From NCBI RefSeq assembly GCF_013340305.1, contig NZ_BLVP01000008.1:689719-753718 (forward strand): a DNA stretch of 64,000 nucleotides. Reading direction: 5' to 3'. Shown here piece by piece: positions 42,601 to 50,580 of the stretch. This DNA comes from Desulfovibrio psychrotolerans (GTDB taxonomy: Bacteria > Desulfobacterota > Desulfovibrionia > Desulfovibrionales > Desulfovibrionaceae). The notes beneath the pieces are model-generated. The model ran no database searches. It was not told the DNA's origin and was given only the letters and a program-made list of their open reading frames with translations. Made by a program: the position numbers and the translations under genes. Positions within the stretch are counted from its first letter, which is position 1, and every line of letters starts with the position of its first letter.

Positions 42601-43076
42601 GCCAGTTCCTCTGCCCGTTCCATGCCCTCGTTCAGAAGGGCACGGGGTATCTCGCCTGCAAGGCAGGCTGACAGGGCGATGAGCCCTTCGCTGTATTCGC
42701 GCAGCATGTCGCGGCTGACGCGCGGCTTGTAGTGGAAGCCCTCTGTGAACCCGCGTGTGACCAGACGGCACAGGTTGTGGTAGCCTGTGTCGTTCTGCGC
42801 CAGCAGGATGAGGTGGTAGCGCCTGCGGGCGTTTTCGCTGGTGCGGTCGGTGTGGTCGCCGTGGGCCACATACACCTCGCAGCCGATGATGGGTTTAAGG
42901 CCCATCTTCTGTGCCATGGTGTAGAAGTAGACCGCGCCGAACATGTTGCCGTGGTCGGTGATGGCAACGGCGGGCATGCCGAAGTCCTTGGCCTTGGCGC
43001 AGAGGTCTTCCAGACGGATGGCTCCGTCCAGCAGGCTGTATTCCGTATGGCAGTGAAGATGTACGAAGTCTGGCAT
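39594..43076 (-). CDS. dnaE: DNA polymerase III alpha subunit
   Basis: A 1160-residue replicative polymerase. It starts at MPDFVHLHCHTEYSLLDG, the usual PHP-domain opening; the frame extends 61 codons further upstream but without family similarity. PHP domain residues 1-210; palm motif 'VSMPDIDVDFCERRRGEVI' supplies the catalytic aspartates; 'GPGRGSAAGSLVAW' and 'KSHSAAYALISYWTAYLK' are conserved fingers/thumb segments; a tandem helix-hairpin-helix and an OB fold ('AVLITALKEHITKKGSKMAFVEIED') follow. The length matches DnaE1 of proteobacteria. It is the first gene of an operon with queD and marC. Confidence 0.96.
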   Translation of the reverse strand: MPDFVHLHCHTEYSLLDGAIRLEDLCAKAKDFGMPAVAITDHGNMFGAVYFYTMAQKMGLKPIIGCEVYVAHGDHTDRTSENARRRYHLILLAQNDTGYHNLCRLVTRGFTEGFHYKPRVSRDMLREYSEGLIALSACLAGEIPRALLNEGMERAEELAGIYADIFPGRFYLELQDNGIKEQDELNKKLIELSERTGLPLVATNDCHYLNASDVEAHDTLLCIQTGAKVTDEKRMRFDTTELYYKSPEEMEKAFAHVPQAIENTVRIAEQIDLTLDLGNNYFPVYDLPEGVSMADEFTRLSEEGLRRRLETIPYPVDEEAYWNRLHYELNVINQMGFPAYFLIVQDFINWAKDNGIPVGPGRGSAAGSLVAWALRITNLDPIPYDLLFERFLNSERVSMPDIDVDFCERRRGEVIRYTQLRYGEDKVAQITTFGKMKAKAVVRDVARAQGLSFQEGDRISKLIPEDLNMTIRKALDAEPELAELYRTDPTVRKLLDISMRLEGLCRHASTHAAGVVMSDRPMTDYLPLYKDKKGGMVTQYDMKKVEAVGLVKFDFLGLRTMTVIQDALDNIALTGKTPPNLDTLPFDDWPTYELYQRGDTDGIFQVESSGMRTYLRMLKPTCFDDIIAMLALYRPGPLNSGMVDEFIKRKHGQVPVIYPLPTLEDCLKPTYGVIVYQEQVMQIAQIVGSYTLGGADLLRRAMGKKNPEAMAQERGKFVQGAAQNGIDETKANEIFDLMEQFAAYGFNKSHSAAYALISYWTAYLKVHHPAEFMAALMTSEMGNQAKILKYVAACRDMGIEVLQANVQASLRRFTVHDGKVIYGLGGIKNVGDEAIREIVESREADGPFASLLDLCCRVNTRKVTKRVLESLIKGGAVDCLGCSRQGMFASLDNVVARAQKKAREKDSNQVSLFTMIKEEPQVCPGIGFDCEEQTMEEWSDEMKLKFEKEALGFYLTSHPLQPYRREMLRLQLTPLEECADLSPGMEVKCAVLITALKEHITKKGSKMAFVEIEDLTASGELIIFPEAYTEGRELYHSDQPLLLTAKVAEQKSKDDNEQAEEDEDAIKEIKLLAEKVQPLAEACFSNGDPTTLDLPAVGLTRQSLATLRDILRRHQGPVPVQVCVHINGTHAFFSVDEQYAILPGPAFEKDFTNWKGAIHG

Positions 43077-43282
43077 GGTATGTTTCGCGGGCAGAGGTTG
43101 ATAATCGAACCTGTGTACCAGAAGTGGCCCATGCCCACAACCTTGAGGGTGCAGCAAAGTGGTAACATGCTGAAAAACAGGAGTTTCTTTGCCTTTCGGA
43201 TCCAGGAGGGGCGAGCTTGCGCCGGAGCGGCCCTTCACGTACAACGTGAGCCGGAACAACCAGACAGCGCAAGGAGGATGGC

Positions 43283-43744
43283 GTGTCCCGAATAGTATCT
43301 GTTTTTATCGCCGTGGCGGGGGTATTTCTGGCGGCAGGCGCAGCACTTGCCACGGAGCAGGCTCCCGTGGATCCGGGGCTGGAGAAGTTGGCCACATTTT
43401 TTCACACCAAGTGGGGTCAGTACTTTCTTATTTTTATCTTTTTTTCGTTTATCATCCTGTATCTGCGCACGCTGTTCGGACCGCGCGGTTTGTTCCGTGA
43501 CAAACGCTGGGATGAACTGAACGAGGAGATGCGCCAGAAGGAAGCCCTGCTGCGTGAGGAGCACCTTGCACGCGAGATACAGCTGGGGCAGCAGGGTGTG
43601 GGCGCGTATGATTTTCCCCGCACGGGTGCGTCAAGCAGAGTGGGCGACGCGGCGGGGGACAAGAGCACTCCTGATGCAAAGAGTGCCGCAGGCGGGCCTG
43701 ACCCGCAGAAAAAGGCAGCCGGAGTAACCGGCAACGGTGCGTAA
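43283..43744 (+). CDS. Small membrane-anchored hypothetical protein
   Basis: A 153-residue protein starting at GTG 5 nt after AAGGAGG. A signal-like segment (VSVFIAVAGVFLAAGAALAT) is followed by a second membrane helix (YFLIFIFFSFIILYLRTLF) near residues 47-65, then a charged helical stretch ('RWDELNEEMRQKEALLREEHLAREIQ') and a disordered tail. I do not recognise the family; the layout resembles small inner-membrane organisers. It is divergent from dnaE and 6 bp ahead of the HD-domain gene, so probably co-transcribed with it. Confidence 0.65.
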   Translation: MSRIVSVFIAVAGVFLAAGAALATEQAPVDPGLEKLATFFHTKWGQYFLIFIFFSFIILYLRTLFGPRGLFRDKRWDELNEEMRQKEALLREEHLAREIQLGQQGVGAYDFPRTGASSRVGDAAGDKSTPDAKSAAGGPDPQKKAAGVTGNGA

Positions 43745-43749
43745 CGGTC

Positions 43750-44676
43750 ATGCCGCTGAAGGCAAATGGCAAGACGACTGGCGAGACGACTGGCAAGACA
43801 TTGGGCAGAGCTGCGTCCAACGCTGCTGACGCGCAGCCCATACAGCCAGAACAGCCAGAACTGCCCGAGAAACCGGAGCAGGAAACTTGCCGGTGCGACT
43901 CTCCGCTGCCGGACATAGCCGCGCACGAGGCGTGGTTTACCGCGTGGAGCGCAACCTTTCTTACCGACTGCGAAGCGGACAACCGCTACATAGAACTCAA
44001 ACGCAAGCATACCCTGCGGGTGCTGGACAACGCCCGCGCCATACTCTGCACGCTGCGCCCGGAGCCGGAAACAGCCCGTGCGGCTCTGCTGGCGGCCCTG
44101 TATCATGATGTGGGCCGTTTTCCGCAGTACGCGCAATACCGTACCTTCAGCGACCAGCGTTCCGTAAACCACGGGCTGCTGGGCTGCCGCACGCTGCTGC
44201 GCGAGGGGGCATTGAACCCGGAAACCCCGCAGATACGGGGGCGGGTGGCCGCCGCCGTGGCCATGCACAACCGGTTTCGCGTTCCGGGCGGCATATCGCC
44301 TGTTCTGCGGTTCATTACCGACGTGGTGCGCGACAGCGACAAGCTGGACATCTTTCCCGTCATGGTTTCCACCTTTACCCGCGACGGTTCTGAAAACGAT
44401 GTGGTGACGCTGCATCTGGAGGACAGGAAAGACGCGTGGTCGCAACCTTTAGTGGATGCCGTGCGGCACAGGCGTTTGGCAAGCTACCGTGACATGCGCT
44501 ATGTGAACGATTTCAAACTGCTGCTGGGATCGTGGGTGTTTGAGCTGAATTTTGACGCCAGCCGCAGCCTGCTGCAGGAGAGGGGGCTTGTGGAGGCCCT
44601 GCTGGCCACGTGGCCGGAGATGCCGGATGGTGAGGAGTTGAAGGGGGCTGTGAGAGCAGCCCTTGCAGGCCGTTGA
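43750..44676 (+). CDS. HD-domain phosphohydrolase
   Basis: A 308-residue protein. Residues 1-55 are a low-complexity tail of Thr, Gln, Pro and Glu. From residue 60 an HD fold appears: 'RKHTLRVLDNARAIL' (first His), 'LAALYHDVGRFPQYAQY' (the HD pair), 'NHGLLGCRTL', 'AVAMHN' and 'VVRDSDKLDIFPVM' (last Asp). All metal ligands are present, so hydrolysis of a nucleotide or phosphoester is expected; the substrate is unknown. It does not have the HD-GYP loop. Its last bases and stop codon (CGTTGA) lie inside the first copy of the 167-bp repeat, so the repeat supplies the end of the gene. Confidence 0.85.
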   Translation: MPLKANGKTTGETTGKTLGRAASNAADAQPIQPEQPELPEKPEQETCRCDSPLPDIAAHEAWFTAWSATFLTDCEADNRYIELKRKHTLRVLDNARAILCTLRPEPETARAALLAALYHDVGRFPQYAQYRTFSDQRSVNHGLLGCRTLLREGALNPETPQIRGRVAAAVAMHNRFRVPGGISPVLRFITDVVRDSDKLDIFPVMVSTFTRDGSENDVVTLHLEDRKDAWSQPLVDAVRHRRLASYRDMRYVNDFKLLLGSWVFELNFDASRSLLQERGLVEALLATWPEMPDGEELKGAVRAALAGR

Positions 44677-44835
44677 AAAATGGCAATCTGCGGCGTTGCT
44701 GCGAAGGAATCAGACCTTCGCGTATGTCCGTATACGCTTCAGTCCTGATTCCTTCTTGCGCCTTGCATCTGACCATTTTTGAACGGCCTGCGGGTATCCG
44801 GTGTTTCGGCAGTCCGGGCCGGGGCGAGAGGCGGA
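44669..44835. repeat. 167-bp palindromic repeat, copy 1
   Basis: The unit begins CCGTTGAAAAATGG and contains a long imperfect palindrome of about 115 nt: AAAAATGG...CCATTTTT, GAAGGAATCAG...CTGATTCCTTC and CGTAT...ATACG pair in nested order. It then carries a 50-nt tail ending before the next CCGTTG. The RNA would fold as a large hairpin ending in T-rich arms, able to stop transcription on both strands. Its stop codon (TGA) ends the HD gene. Such elements are dispersed in many proteobacterial genomes as hairpin repeats. Confidence 0.9.
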
Positions 44836-45002
44836 GCCGTTGAAAAATGGCAATCTGCGGCGTTGCTGCGAAGGAATCAGACCTTCGCGTATGTCCGTAT
44901 ACGCTTCAGTCCTGATTCCTTCTTGCGCCTTGCATCTTACCATTTTTGAACGGCCTGCGGGTATCCGGTGTTTCGGCAGTCCGGGCCGGGGCGAGAGGCG
45001 GA
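44836..45002. repeat. 167-bp palindromic repeat, copy 2
   Basis: An almost exact second copy directly adjoining the first (period 167). The only differences I noticed are single bases (for example GCATCTTACC against GCATCTGACC, and GGAACC against GGAGCC at the junction). Near identity suggests recent duplication. Confidence 0.9.
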
Positions 45003-45033
45003 ACCGTTGAAAAATGGCAATCTGCGGCGTTGT
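45003..45033. repeat. 167-bp repeat, truncated copy 3
   Basis: About 30 bases of a third copy (CCGTTGAAAAATGG...CGGCGTTG) end abruptly at the 3' end of the adenylate cyclase gene. The truncation marks one boundary of the insertion. Confidence 0.85.
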
Positions 45034-45037
45034 GCTG

Positions 45038-48000
45038 CTATACTGTGGAAATACGCGGGGTGCGTGACTTGTAGGGGATGAGAAAGCCCAGCGTCATGTC
45101 CATGGTCACGGCGTGGGGCAGGTTTTTGGCGAGGAAGCTGCGGGGCGATTTGGCCATGAGCACGGGGTCTTCCACCTCCATGTGCGTGCAGAAAAGCTCT
45201 CCCCAGTTGGTCACGTAGGTTACGGCCACTTCCTTGTGCACGGAGGTATCCCTGCGCAGGGTGAAGTTGAAGGCGCAGTGGGCCTTGAGTACCTTTTCGC
45301 TGCGCAACGTCTCTTCGGCATCCGTTTCCAGCAGCTTGTGCGGAAAAAATTCGTACAACCCCTGCAACAGGGCGGAAACATCCTGTGCCGCGATGGGGGA
45401 CATGGTCATGTCCACCTCCACATGCATGTCCGGGTGGTAGATGCCGTTTACCACCAGCCAGATCATGAGCCTTACCGGCTCCGCTTCCGCTTTGAGTTCC
45501 ACGAATGATTCCCGCCGTGAGGCGACCCCCTGCGGCAGACCCATGGCGATCCATTTCTTGCGCTTGCCGGGGGTGGTGTCTTTTCTGAACATCAGTTCGC
45601 GGATGGTTCTGCCCATGCTGTTGACAAAGGGCAGGCGTTCCACCTTGTCCTTGCGTGGGGCGAAGGCGGCAAAGATTTTCCGGCCCAGCCGGGTGATGTC
45701 TTCCGGAGATATGCGCGCGGCAATGCGCTTGGCCTCCAGTTGCTGCTGCAGGGCCGTGTAGGAGCGCAGGAAAAAAGAGTTAAGGCTGTCGCCCAGTGCC
45801 TTGGCCTGTTCGTAGCCCTGCGGTTTGAGCTGCGCACCGGAACCGTAGAGTTCCTGCAGCGCACGGTTGCGCAGGGTTGTGAGCAGGGCGTTGTCCTGCG
45901 CCTTCAGCGTGGGGTCGTGCAGCTTGGCGGTGAAGGCTGTCTGGAGCAGGGCGGCCGATTCCTTGTTGCCGCAGGCGTGGTAGTGCTCCTGCAGGGTGCG
46001 CATGAGGGTGACGTAGGGGTCTGTTTTCAGCAGCGAGCGGTTACCGCTTACGATGTGCTGCTTGATGGTTTCGCAGAGCAGTATGTCGTCTTTGGAGGTG
46101 ATGTATGCCTCCAGAATGCCCAGCTTCATCACCGATTTGAAGGGGTTTTTGAACGCCTTTACAATCTGCCAGAGCGCTGCGCCGAAGTATTCTTCCGGCG
46201 GAATGGTCTCCAGAATGCCGAAATCCACAAGGCAGTCGCCCACACGGAAGGGCAGCGAGGCAAACTGCTCCAGCAGGGCGGCGTGGGCGGCGCGGTCTGC
46301 CCGGGCGGGCATGGCCCACCATGCGAGGTCGCGCCCGCACACCTTGAGCGCGGTGCGATAGAATTCTTCTTTCAGCAGCAGAGCCTGTGCGGAACCTGAA
46401 CTTTCTTTGTCCGAGATGCCGAAGTCGTTGCCGATGATGGCGTTGCGGTTCATGACAAAGAAGGTTGTTTCCAGCCCGAAGGTTTCCTGCGCCCAGCGGG
46501 AGATGGACTCCAGCTTGTCGGAAAGGGCGGCGGCAGCCTTGGGCGTGAAGGTCTGCGGGTCCAGACTGATCCAGTAGTCTATGTCCGAGTCGCCTGTCAT
46601 GGCGATGGAGCCCACGCTGCCTATGGTATAGATGGCGTCTGCCGTGAGCGGAGCATCTGCCCCGGTTTGCGGCTGCATTTCTTCCGTCGGGTTAAAGCCG
46701 AACAGGTTGCGTGCAATCTGCAGGGTTTCGTGCGTGGGGGCGTAGCCTGAGATGACGCACAGCGGCCACCGGGATTTGGGCGCGTGACGTGTTTCGAAAA
46801 GCCGGGTCTGCAGCAGCAGGGGCAGCAGAATGAAAAAATCCGTGCGGCGTTGTTCCAGTGTGGCGCGCACAAGGTTGGTGCGCTGGCTGTTCTGGCGCAG
46901 GAAGCGGTAGCGGGAGCGGATAACGCCCCTGAACCGCAAAACCTGCTGGAGCACGTGCTCTGCCAATGCCTCGGCCGTGCGGCACCACTTGGGCACGGCG
47001 GCGGGGGGAATGGACGTTGCCAATTCCATAAGGGCATTGAACCGTTCGTGCTCGGCGGACATGAGCAGGTGCGGCTCATCGCTCAGGGTCTGCCGGAAGG
47101 CGCAGCGGGAGTAGTTGCCCGCCAGCGAGAAGGTGTGTTCCGTTTTGCTGCGCTCCAGATGCGTATGGCTGAAGGTGCACTCCGCAAAGGTGCATCCCCG
47201 CAGGGTACAGCCGAAGAACAGAGCCCGCGTGAAATCTGTTGTCTGGAAATGGCTGCTTGTCAGCTGCACACGGGAGAAGCTGGTTTCCCAGAAGACACAC
47301 TCGTCTGTCCATGTTTCGTGCAGTGTGCAGGAGTGCAGGTGTGCGTCTGTGAACAGCACCTGCCGTGCGGAGCATGCGGTGAAGGTGCAGCGGACAAGGT
47401 CTGCACTTGTGGCGTCTGTATCTTTGAAGGCACAGTTTTCAAATTCGCAGGAATCAAGCGTGGTTCCTGAAAAATCGCATTGCTCAAACCGGCAGTCAGT
47501 GAAGAGGATGCTGACAAGTGCGGCTTCCGCGAAGGAGACGTTGCGGAACAGGCAGCCGGTGAAGGAAAAATTGACGAGGGAGGCGGACGCGAAGCTGGAA
47601 TCGGCGATTTCGCGGCCGGACAGTTCCTGCTCGGTAAGCCATGCGTCCTGCGCGTTCAGGTCGGTGATACGTCCGGTGCGGGCAGCCGCCTGCGCGAAGG
47701 CTTCTTCCGGGTTGTGCCTGCGGCGTGCGAAGAAGGCGGCACTCTCCTGCCGGGCGTGTTTGCGGGGGGCGCGCGGAGTGCGCAGCGAGCCGGGACGGGG
47801 GTCTATGTAGCGGTTCTTGCGGCAGGTTTGCACAAATTGTCGCAGGGCGGCGGAGGCTTCTTCCGGCAGTGCTCTGACCAGATGCGGCGCACTGGAAAGA
47901 GAGTGGGAAACAAGGTCCTGCGCCCCGGACATGAACAGGTGCAGCAGGTAGCCAAGGGCATCTTGCCGCAGCTTGGGCGGCATGCTGTTCAGAAATTCAC

Positions 48001-48940
48001 TGAACTGTTCCGGCGAAAGGTAGAGCAGGGCAGGGTAGAAGAGATTGCGATCCCGCGTGAACTTGCGCAGTACCGCCAAAAAAATGGTGGTAAGGTTGGG
48101 CACGTTCAAGACCACCATGGTGAACAGGGCGTCTTTGCGGATGGCGGGCTGGGGGTGCTGGGCAAGCTGCACCAGCGTTCTGAGCAGATCTGGGGCCACC
48201 GGATACGGCGGATTGGTGCGGATGGCCTGCAGCAGCAGGCTGATACGCTGGTCGTCATCCGAGAGCAGCGCCTTGATCAGCGTGCCCGCGCCGGGAGCCA
48301 CCTCCAGCACGCACAGGGCCGTTGCTGCCTGAATGGCCAGTTCGGGCCGAGGGGGCGCATCCACTAGGGCCAGACATTGCTGCGCGGTGCGTATGTTCCT
48401 GAGGCATTCCGCGATCTGCAGGTTCAGCACTCTTCTGGCCTTGTGCAGGCGTTCCAGAAAGGCCAGCAGTTCTGCGAAGGACCACATGGGAGATTGTTCA
48501 AGCAGGCTCAGGCACCACGTTTCCTGCGGGGTGCCCGCCAGCTTGCCCGTGGCGGTGCCGGTTCTGAGTATTTCGTGCGCCAGCAGCAGCCGATGGCGCA
48601 GAGGCAGGCTGTTCAGCGTGGGTTCGCACGCGGCAAAGGGCGATATGCCGGAAATATGGCGTATGGCGTGGCTCCAGCAGCAGGCGGGCATGTCCAGCCA
48701 GAAGCGCAGAAAAAGGCCGCCCATGGCTGCTGCGGAATCCTGTACTGCCATCTCGCGCACGGCAAGAGCCATTGGCACAGCCTGCGCCGGAGAGTAGCCC
48801 TGTCCGGACTCGAAGTCGGCAACGGCCCGTGCGGACTCTTCCAGCAGGGCCTTCAGTTGGGCCGGGGCTTCCGTCACGCGGTCCCGCGCCTGCCGTATGC
48901 GGGCGAGCAGGTCGTCCAGTGTGGGCGTGGTGTGCTGCAT
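45038..48940 (-). CDS. Class I adenylate cyclase with HEAT-like and pentapeptide-repeat regions
   Basis: About 1300 residues. The start MQHTTPTLDDLL is a best guess: ribosome sites are poor here and an in-frame ATG at 49066 is the alternative. Residues about 150-400 are helical HEAT-like ('GTLIKALLSDDDQRISLLLQ', 'PQPAIRKDALFTMVVLN'). Residues about 430-610 are pentapeptide-like ('CRFEQCDFSGTTLDSCEFEN', 'FTRALFFGCTLRGCTFAEC'). After about residue 620 comes the class I cyclase catalytic region with 'YTIGSVGSIAMTGDSDIDYW', matching the GS...SDxD active-site signature of CyaA. E. coli CyaA is about 850 residues, with its catalytic domain at the N-terminus; here a large scaffold precedes it. It makes cAMP from ATP. 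Confidence 0.85.
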   Translation of the reverse strand: MQHTTPTLDDLLARIRQARDRVTEAPAQLKALLEESARAVADFESGQGYSPAQAVPMALAVREMAVQDSAAAMGGLFLRFWLDMPACCWSHAIRHISGISPFAACEPTLNSLPLRHRLLLAHEILRTGTATGKLAGTPQETWCLSLLEQSPMWSFAELLAFLERLHKARRVLNLQIAECLRNIRTAQQCLALVDAPPRPELAIQAATALCVLEVAPGAGTLIKALLSDDDQRISLLLQAIRTNPPYPVAPDLLRTLVQLAQHPQPAIRKDALFTMVVLNVPNLTTIFLAVLRKFTRDRNLFYPALLYLSPEQFSEFLNSMPPKLRQDALGYLLHLFMSGAQDLVSHSLSSAPHLVRALPEEASAALRQFVQTCRKNRYIDPRPGSLRTPRAPRKHARQESAAFFARRRHNPEEAFAQAAARTGRITDLNAQDAWLTEQELSGREIADSSFASASLVNFSFTGCLFRNVSFAEAALVSILFTDCRFEQCDFSGTTLDSCEFENCAFKDTDATSADLVRCTFTACSARQVLFTDAHLHSCTLHETWTDECVFWETSFSRVQLTSSHFQTTDFTRALFFGCTLRGCTFAECTFSHTHLERSKTEHTFSLAGNYSRCAFRQTLSDEPHLLMSAEHERFNALMELATSIPPAAVPKWCRTAEALAEHVLQQVLRFRGVIRSRYRFLRQNSQRTNLVRATLEQRRTDFFILLPLLLQTRLFETRHAPKSRWPLCVISGYAPTHETLQIARNLFGFNPTEEMQPQTGADAPLTADAIYTIGSVGSIAMTGDSDIDYWISLDPQTFTPKAAAALSDKLESISRWAQETFGLETTFFVMNRNAIIGNDFGISDKESSGSAQALLLKEEFYRTALKVCGRDLAWWAMPARADRAAHAALLEQFASLPFRVGDCLVDFGILETIPPEEYFGAALWQIVKAFKNPFKSVMKLGILEAYITSKDDILLCETIKQHIVSGNRSLLKTDPYVTLMRTLQEHYHACGNKESAALLQTAFTAKLHDPTLKAQDNALLTTLRNRALQELYGSGAQLKPQGYEQAKALGDSLNSFFLRSYTALQQQLEAKRIAARISPEDITRLGRKIFAAFAPRKDKVERLPFVNSMGRTIRELMFRKDTTPGKRKKWIAMGLPQGVASRRESFVELKAEAEPVRLMIWLVVNGIYHPDMHVEVDMTMSPIAAQDVSALLQGLYEFFPHKLLETDAEETLRSEKVLKAHCAFNFTLRRDTSVHKEVAVTYVTNWGELFCTHMEVEDPVLMAKSPRSFLAKNLPHAVTMDMTLGFLIPYKSRTPRISTV

Positions 48941-49387
48941 GGTTGGGGTATGTGTCCGGGTATTTCCTGCTGTCGGTTCCGGGAAAAGAGCGTTGCTCCG
49001 TCCTATGTGCTGCGTGTTTCTGCTTCCGGCAGGCCCAGATTCTTTCCTGTGCTCCGCAGAAATCATGGGAGTCTTAACAGGCGCTTGGCCTGTCTGACGT
49101 TCACGGGGGACCGGGAACAGGGAAAAGCCAATGAGAGCGTAGCTTCACCGGCCTGTCTCATACATGATAATGAGCGGTACAGGCCCCCTTGTAATCTATA
49201 CGGCCCTGCGGCATGAATGGTCAAGGGTGCGGACCTGTTACCGGAAACGGAGTATGCCGGGGCTTTGCATCGGCGGGGTTTTCGTATACTGCTCATGGGC
49301 GGTTTGAAGGTGTGGACGGCTTGTTTGCCGTTTGTGACGGGGATATGCGGCGGAACGGCCCGCCGCAAGGCGGACGCAGGAGGCGCG
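48941..49387. other. Divergent intergenic region with no recognised gene
   Basis: This 447-bp stretch separates the divergent adenylate cyclase and aminotransferase genes and must hold both promoters. I see no RNA gene, clear hairpin terminator or strong promoter. If the cyclase starts at 49066, the left 126 bp is coding. Confidence 0.5.
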
Positions 49388-50569
49388 ATGAAGCTGGCGT
49401 GTGTGGAGACAAGCAGGACAAGGGACATAAAGCCCTTTTATGTAATGGATGTGCTGGAGCGGGCGCACGCCATGGCCCGTGAAGGGGTGGACGTGGTGCA
49501 TCTGCAGGTGGGCGAACCGGACTTTGACGTGCCGCTGCCTGTGCGGGACGCCGTGTGCCGGGCCATGTATGACGGGCGCACCCATTACACGCACTCCATG
49601 GGCACGCCGGACCTGCGCGAAGCCATTGCGGAAGATTATCACACACGCTACGGAGTGGAGGTTTCGCCCGAACGTATCGTGGTGACCAACGGCACGTCTC
49701 CCGCCATGTCGCTGCTGTTCGGCGCGCTGCTGGAACAGGGGGACGAAATCATCATCTCCGACCCGCATTACGCCTGTTATCCCAGTTTTATCACCTTTCA
49801 CGGTGGTGTGCCGGTTAAGGTACCTGTGCTGGAGGAAGACGGCTTTCAGTACCGTTCGGAAGCCATCCGGGAGCGCATGACGGAGCGCACCAAGGCCATT
49901 TTCATCAACTCGCCTTCCAATCCTACGGGCAACCTGCTTTCGCCCCAGCGCATGCGCAGAATCTGCGAGATGGGCGTGCCTGTCATCTCCGACGAGATTT
50001 ATCACGGTCTGGTGTATGAGGGAGAAGAACACTCCATTCTTGAGTATACAGACAACGCCTTTGTTTTTAACGGATTTTCCAAGCTGTATGCCATGACGGG
50101 GCTGCGGCTGGGCTATCTCATTGCACCCGCACAGTGTATGCGCACCCTGAACAAGCTGTGCCAGAACTTTTTCATTTCGCCCAACGCCGTTTCCCAGTGT
50201 GCGGGCATTGCCGCCCTGCGCGACTGCGGGCGCGAAGTGGCGAAGATGAAACTGGTGTACAATGAGCGGCGCAAGTTCATGATCCGCCGCCTGCGGGAGA
50301 TAGGGTTTGGCATTACGGTGGAGCCGACCGGTGCGTTCTATGTGCTGGGCAACGCCCGCCATTGGTCCATGGATTCCTACAAATTCGCCTTCGAGATTCT
50401 GGAACACGCCCATGTGGGGGTGACGCCGGGGATCGATTTCGGACAGGGAGCCGAGGGATATATCCGTTTCTCCTACGCCAACTCGCTGGAAAACATAAAC
50501 GAGGGCATGAACAGGCTGGAGGCATTTATCCGTGAACGCTACGGCGATGTCCGGGCTCCGGGCAGGTAG
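49388..50569 (+). CDS. Class I/II pyridoxal-phosphate aminotransferase
   Basis: A 393-residue enzyme of the aspartate/alanine aminotransferase fold. The start after GCAGGAGG at 4 nt decides against the longer upstream frame. 'VVHLQVGEPDFDVP' and 'THYTHSMGTPDLREAIA' open the family; 'NSPSNPTGNLLSPQ' contains the cofactor Asn; the Schiff-base lysine is Lys232 in 'FSKLYAMTGLRLGY'; Arg binding the substrate carboxylate is in 'YIRFSYANS'. Substrate specificity is not evident. It is the first gene of a pair with the methyltransferase 11 bp downstream. Confidence 0.92.
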   Translation: MKLACVETSRTRDIKPFYVMDVLERAHAMAREGVDVVHLQVGEPDFDVPLPVRDAVCRAMYDGRTHYTHSMGTPDLREAIAEDYHTRYGVEVSPERIVVTNGTSPAMSLLFGALLEQGDEIIISDPHYACYPSFITFHGGVPVKVPVLEEDGFQYRSEAIRERMTERTKAIFINSPSNPTGNLLSPQRMRRICEMGVPVISDEIYHGLVYEGEEHSILEYTDNAFVFNGFSKLYAMTGLRLGYLIAPAQCMRTLNKLCQNFFISPNAVSQCAGIAALRDCGREVAKMKLVYNERRKFMIRRLREIGFGITVEPTGAFYVLGNARHWSMDSYKFAFEILEHAHVGVTPGIDFGQGAEGYIRFSYANSLENINEGMNRLEAFIRERYGDVRAPGR

Positions 50570-50580
50570 CGGAGGCGGGG

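Noticed and set aside
44669..45033. CRISPR array
   Set aside because: The repeat unit is 167 bp, directly tandem, without unique spacers; it is a palindromic repeat, not a CRISPR.
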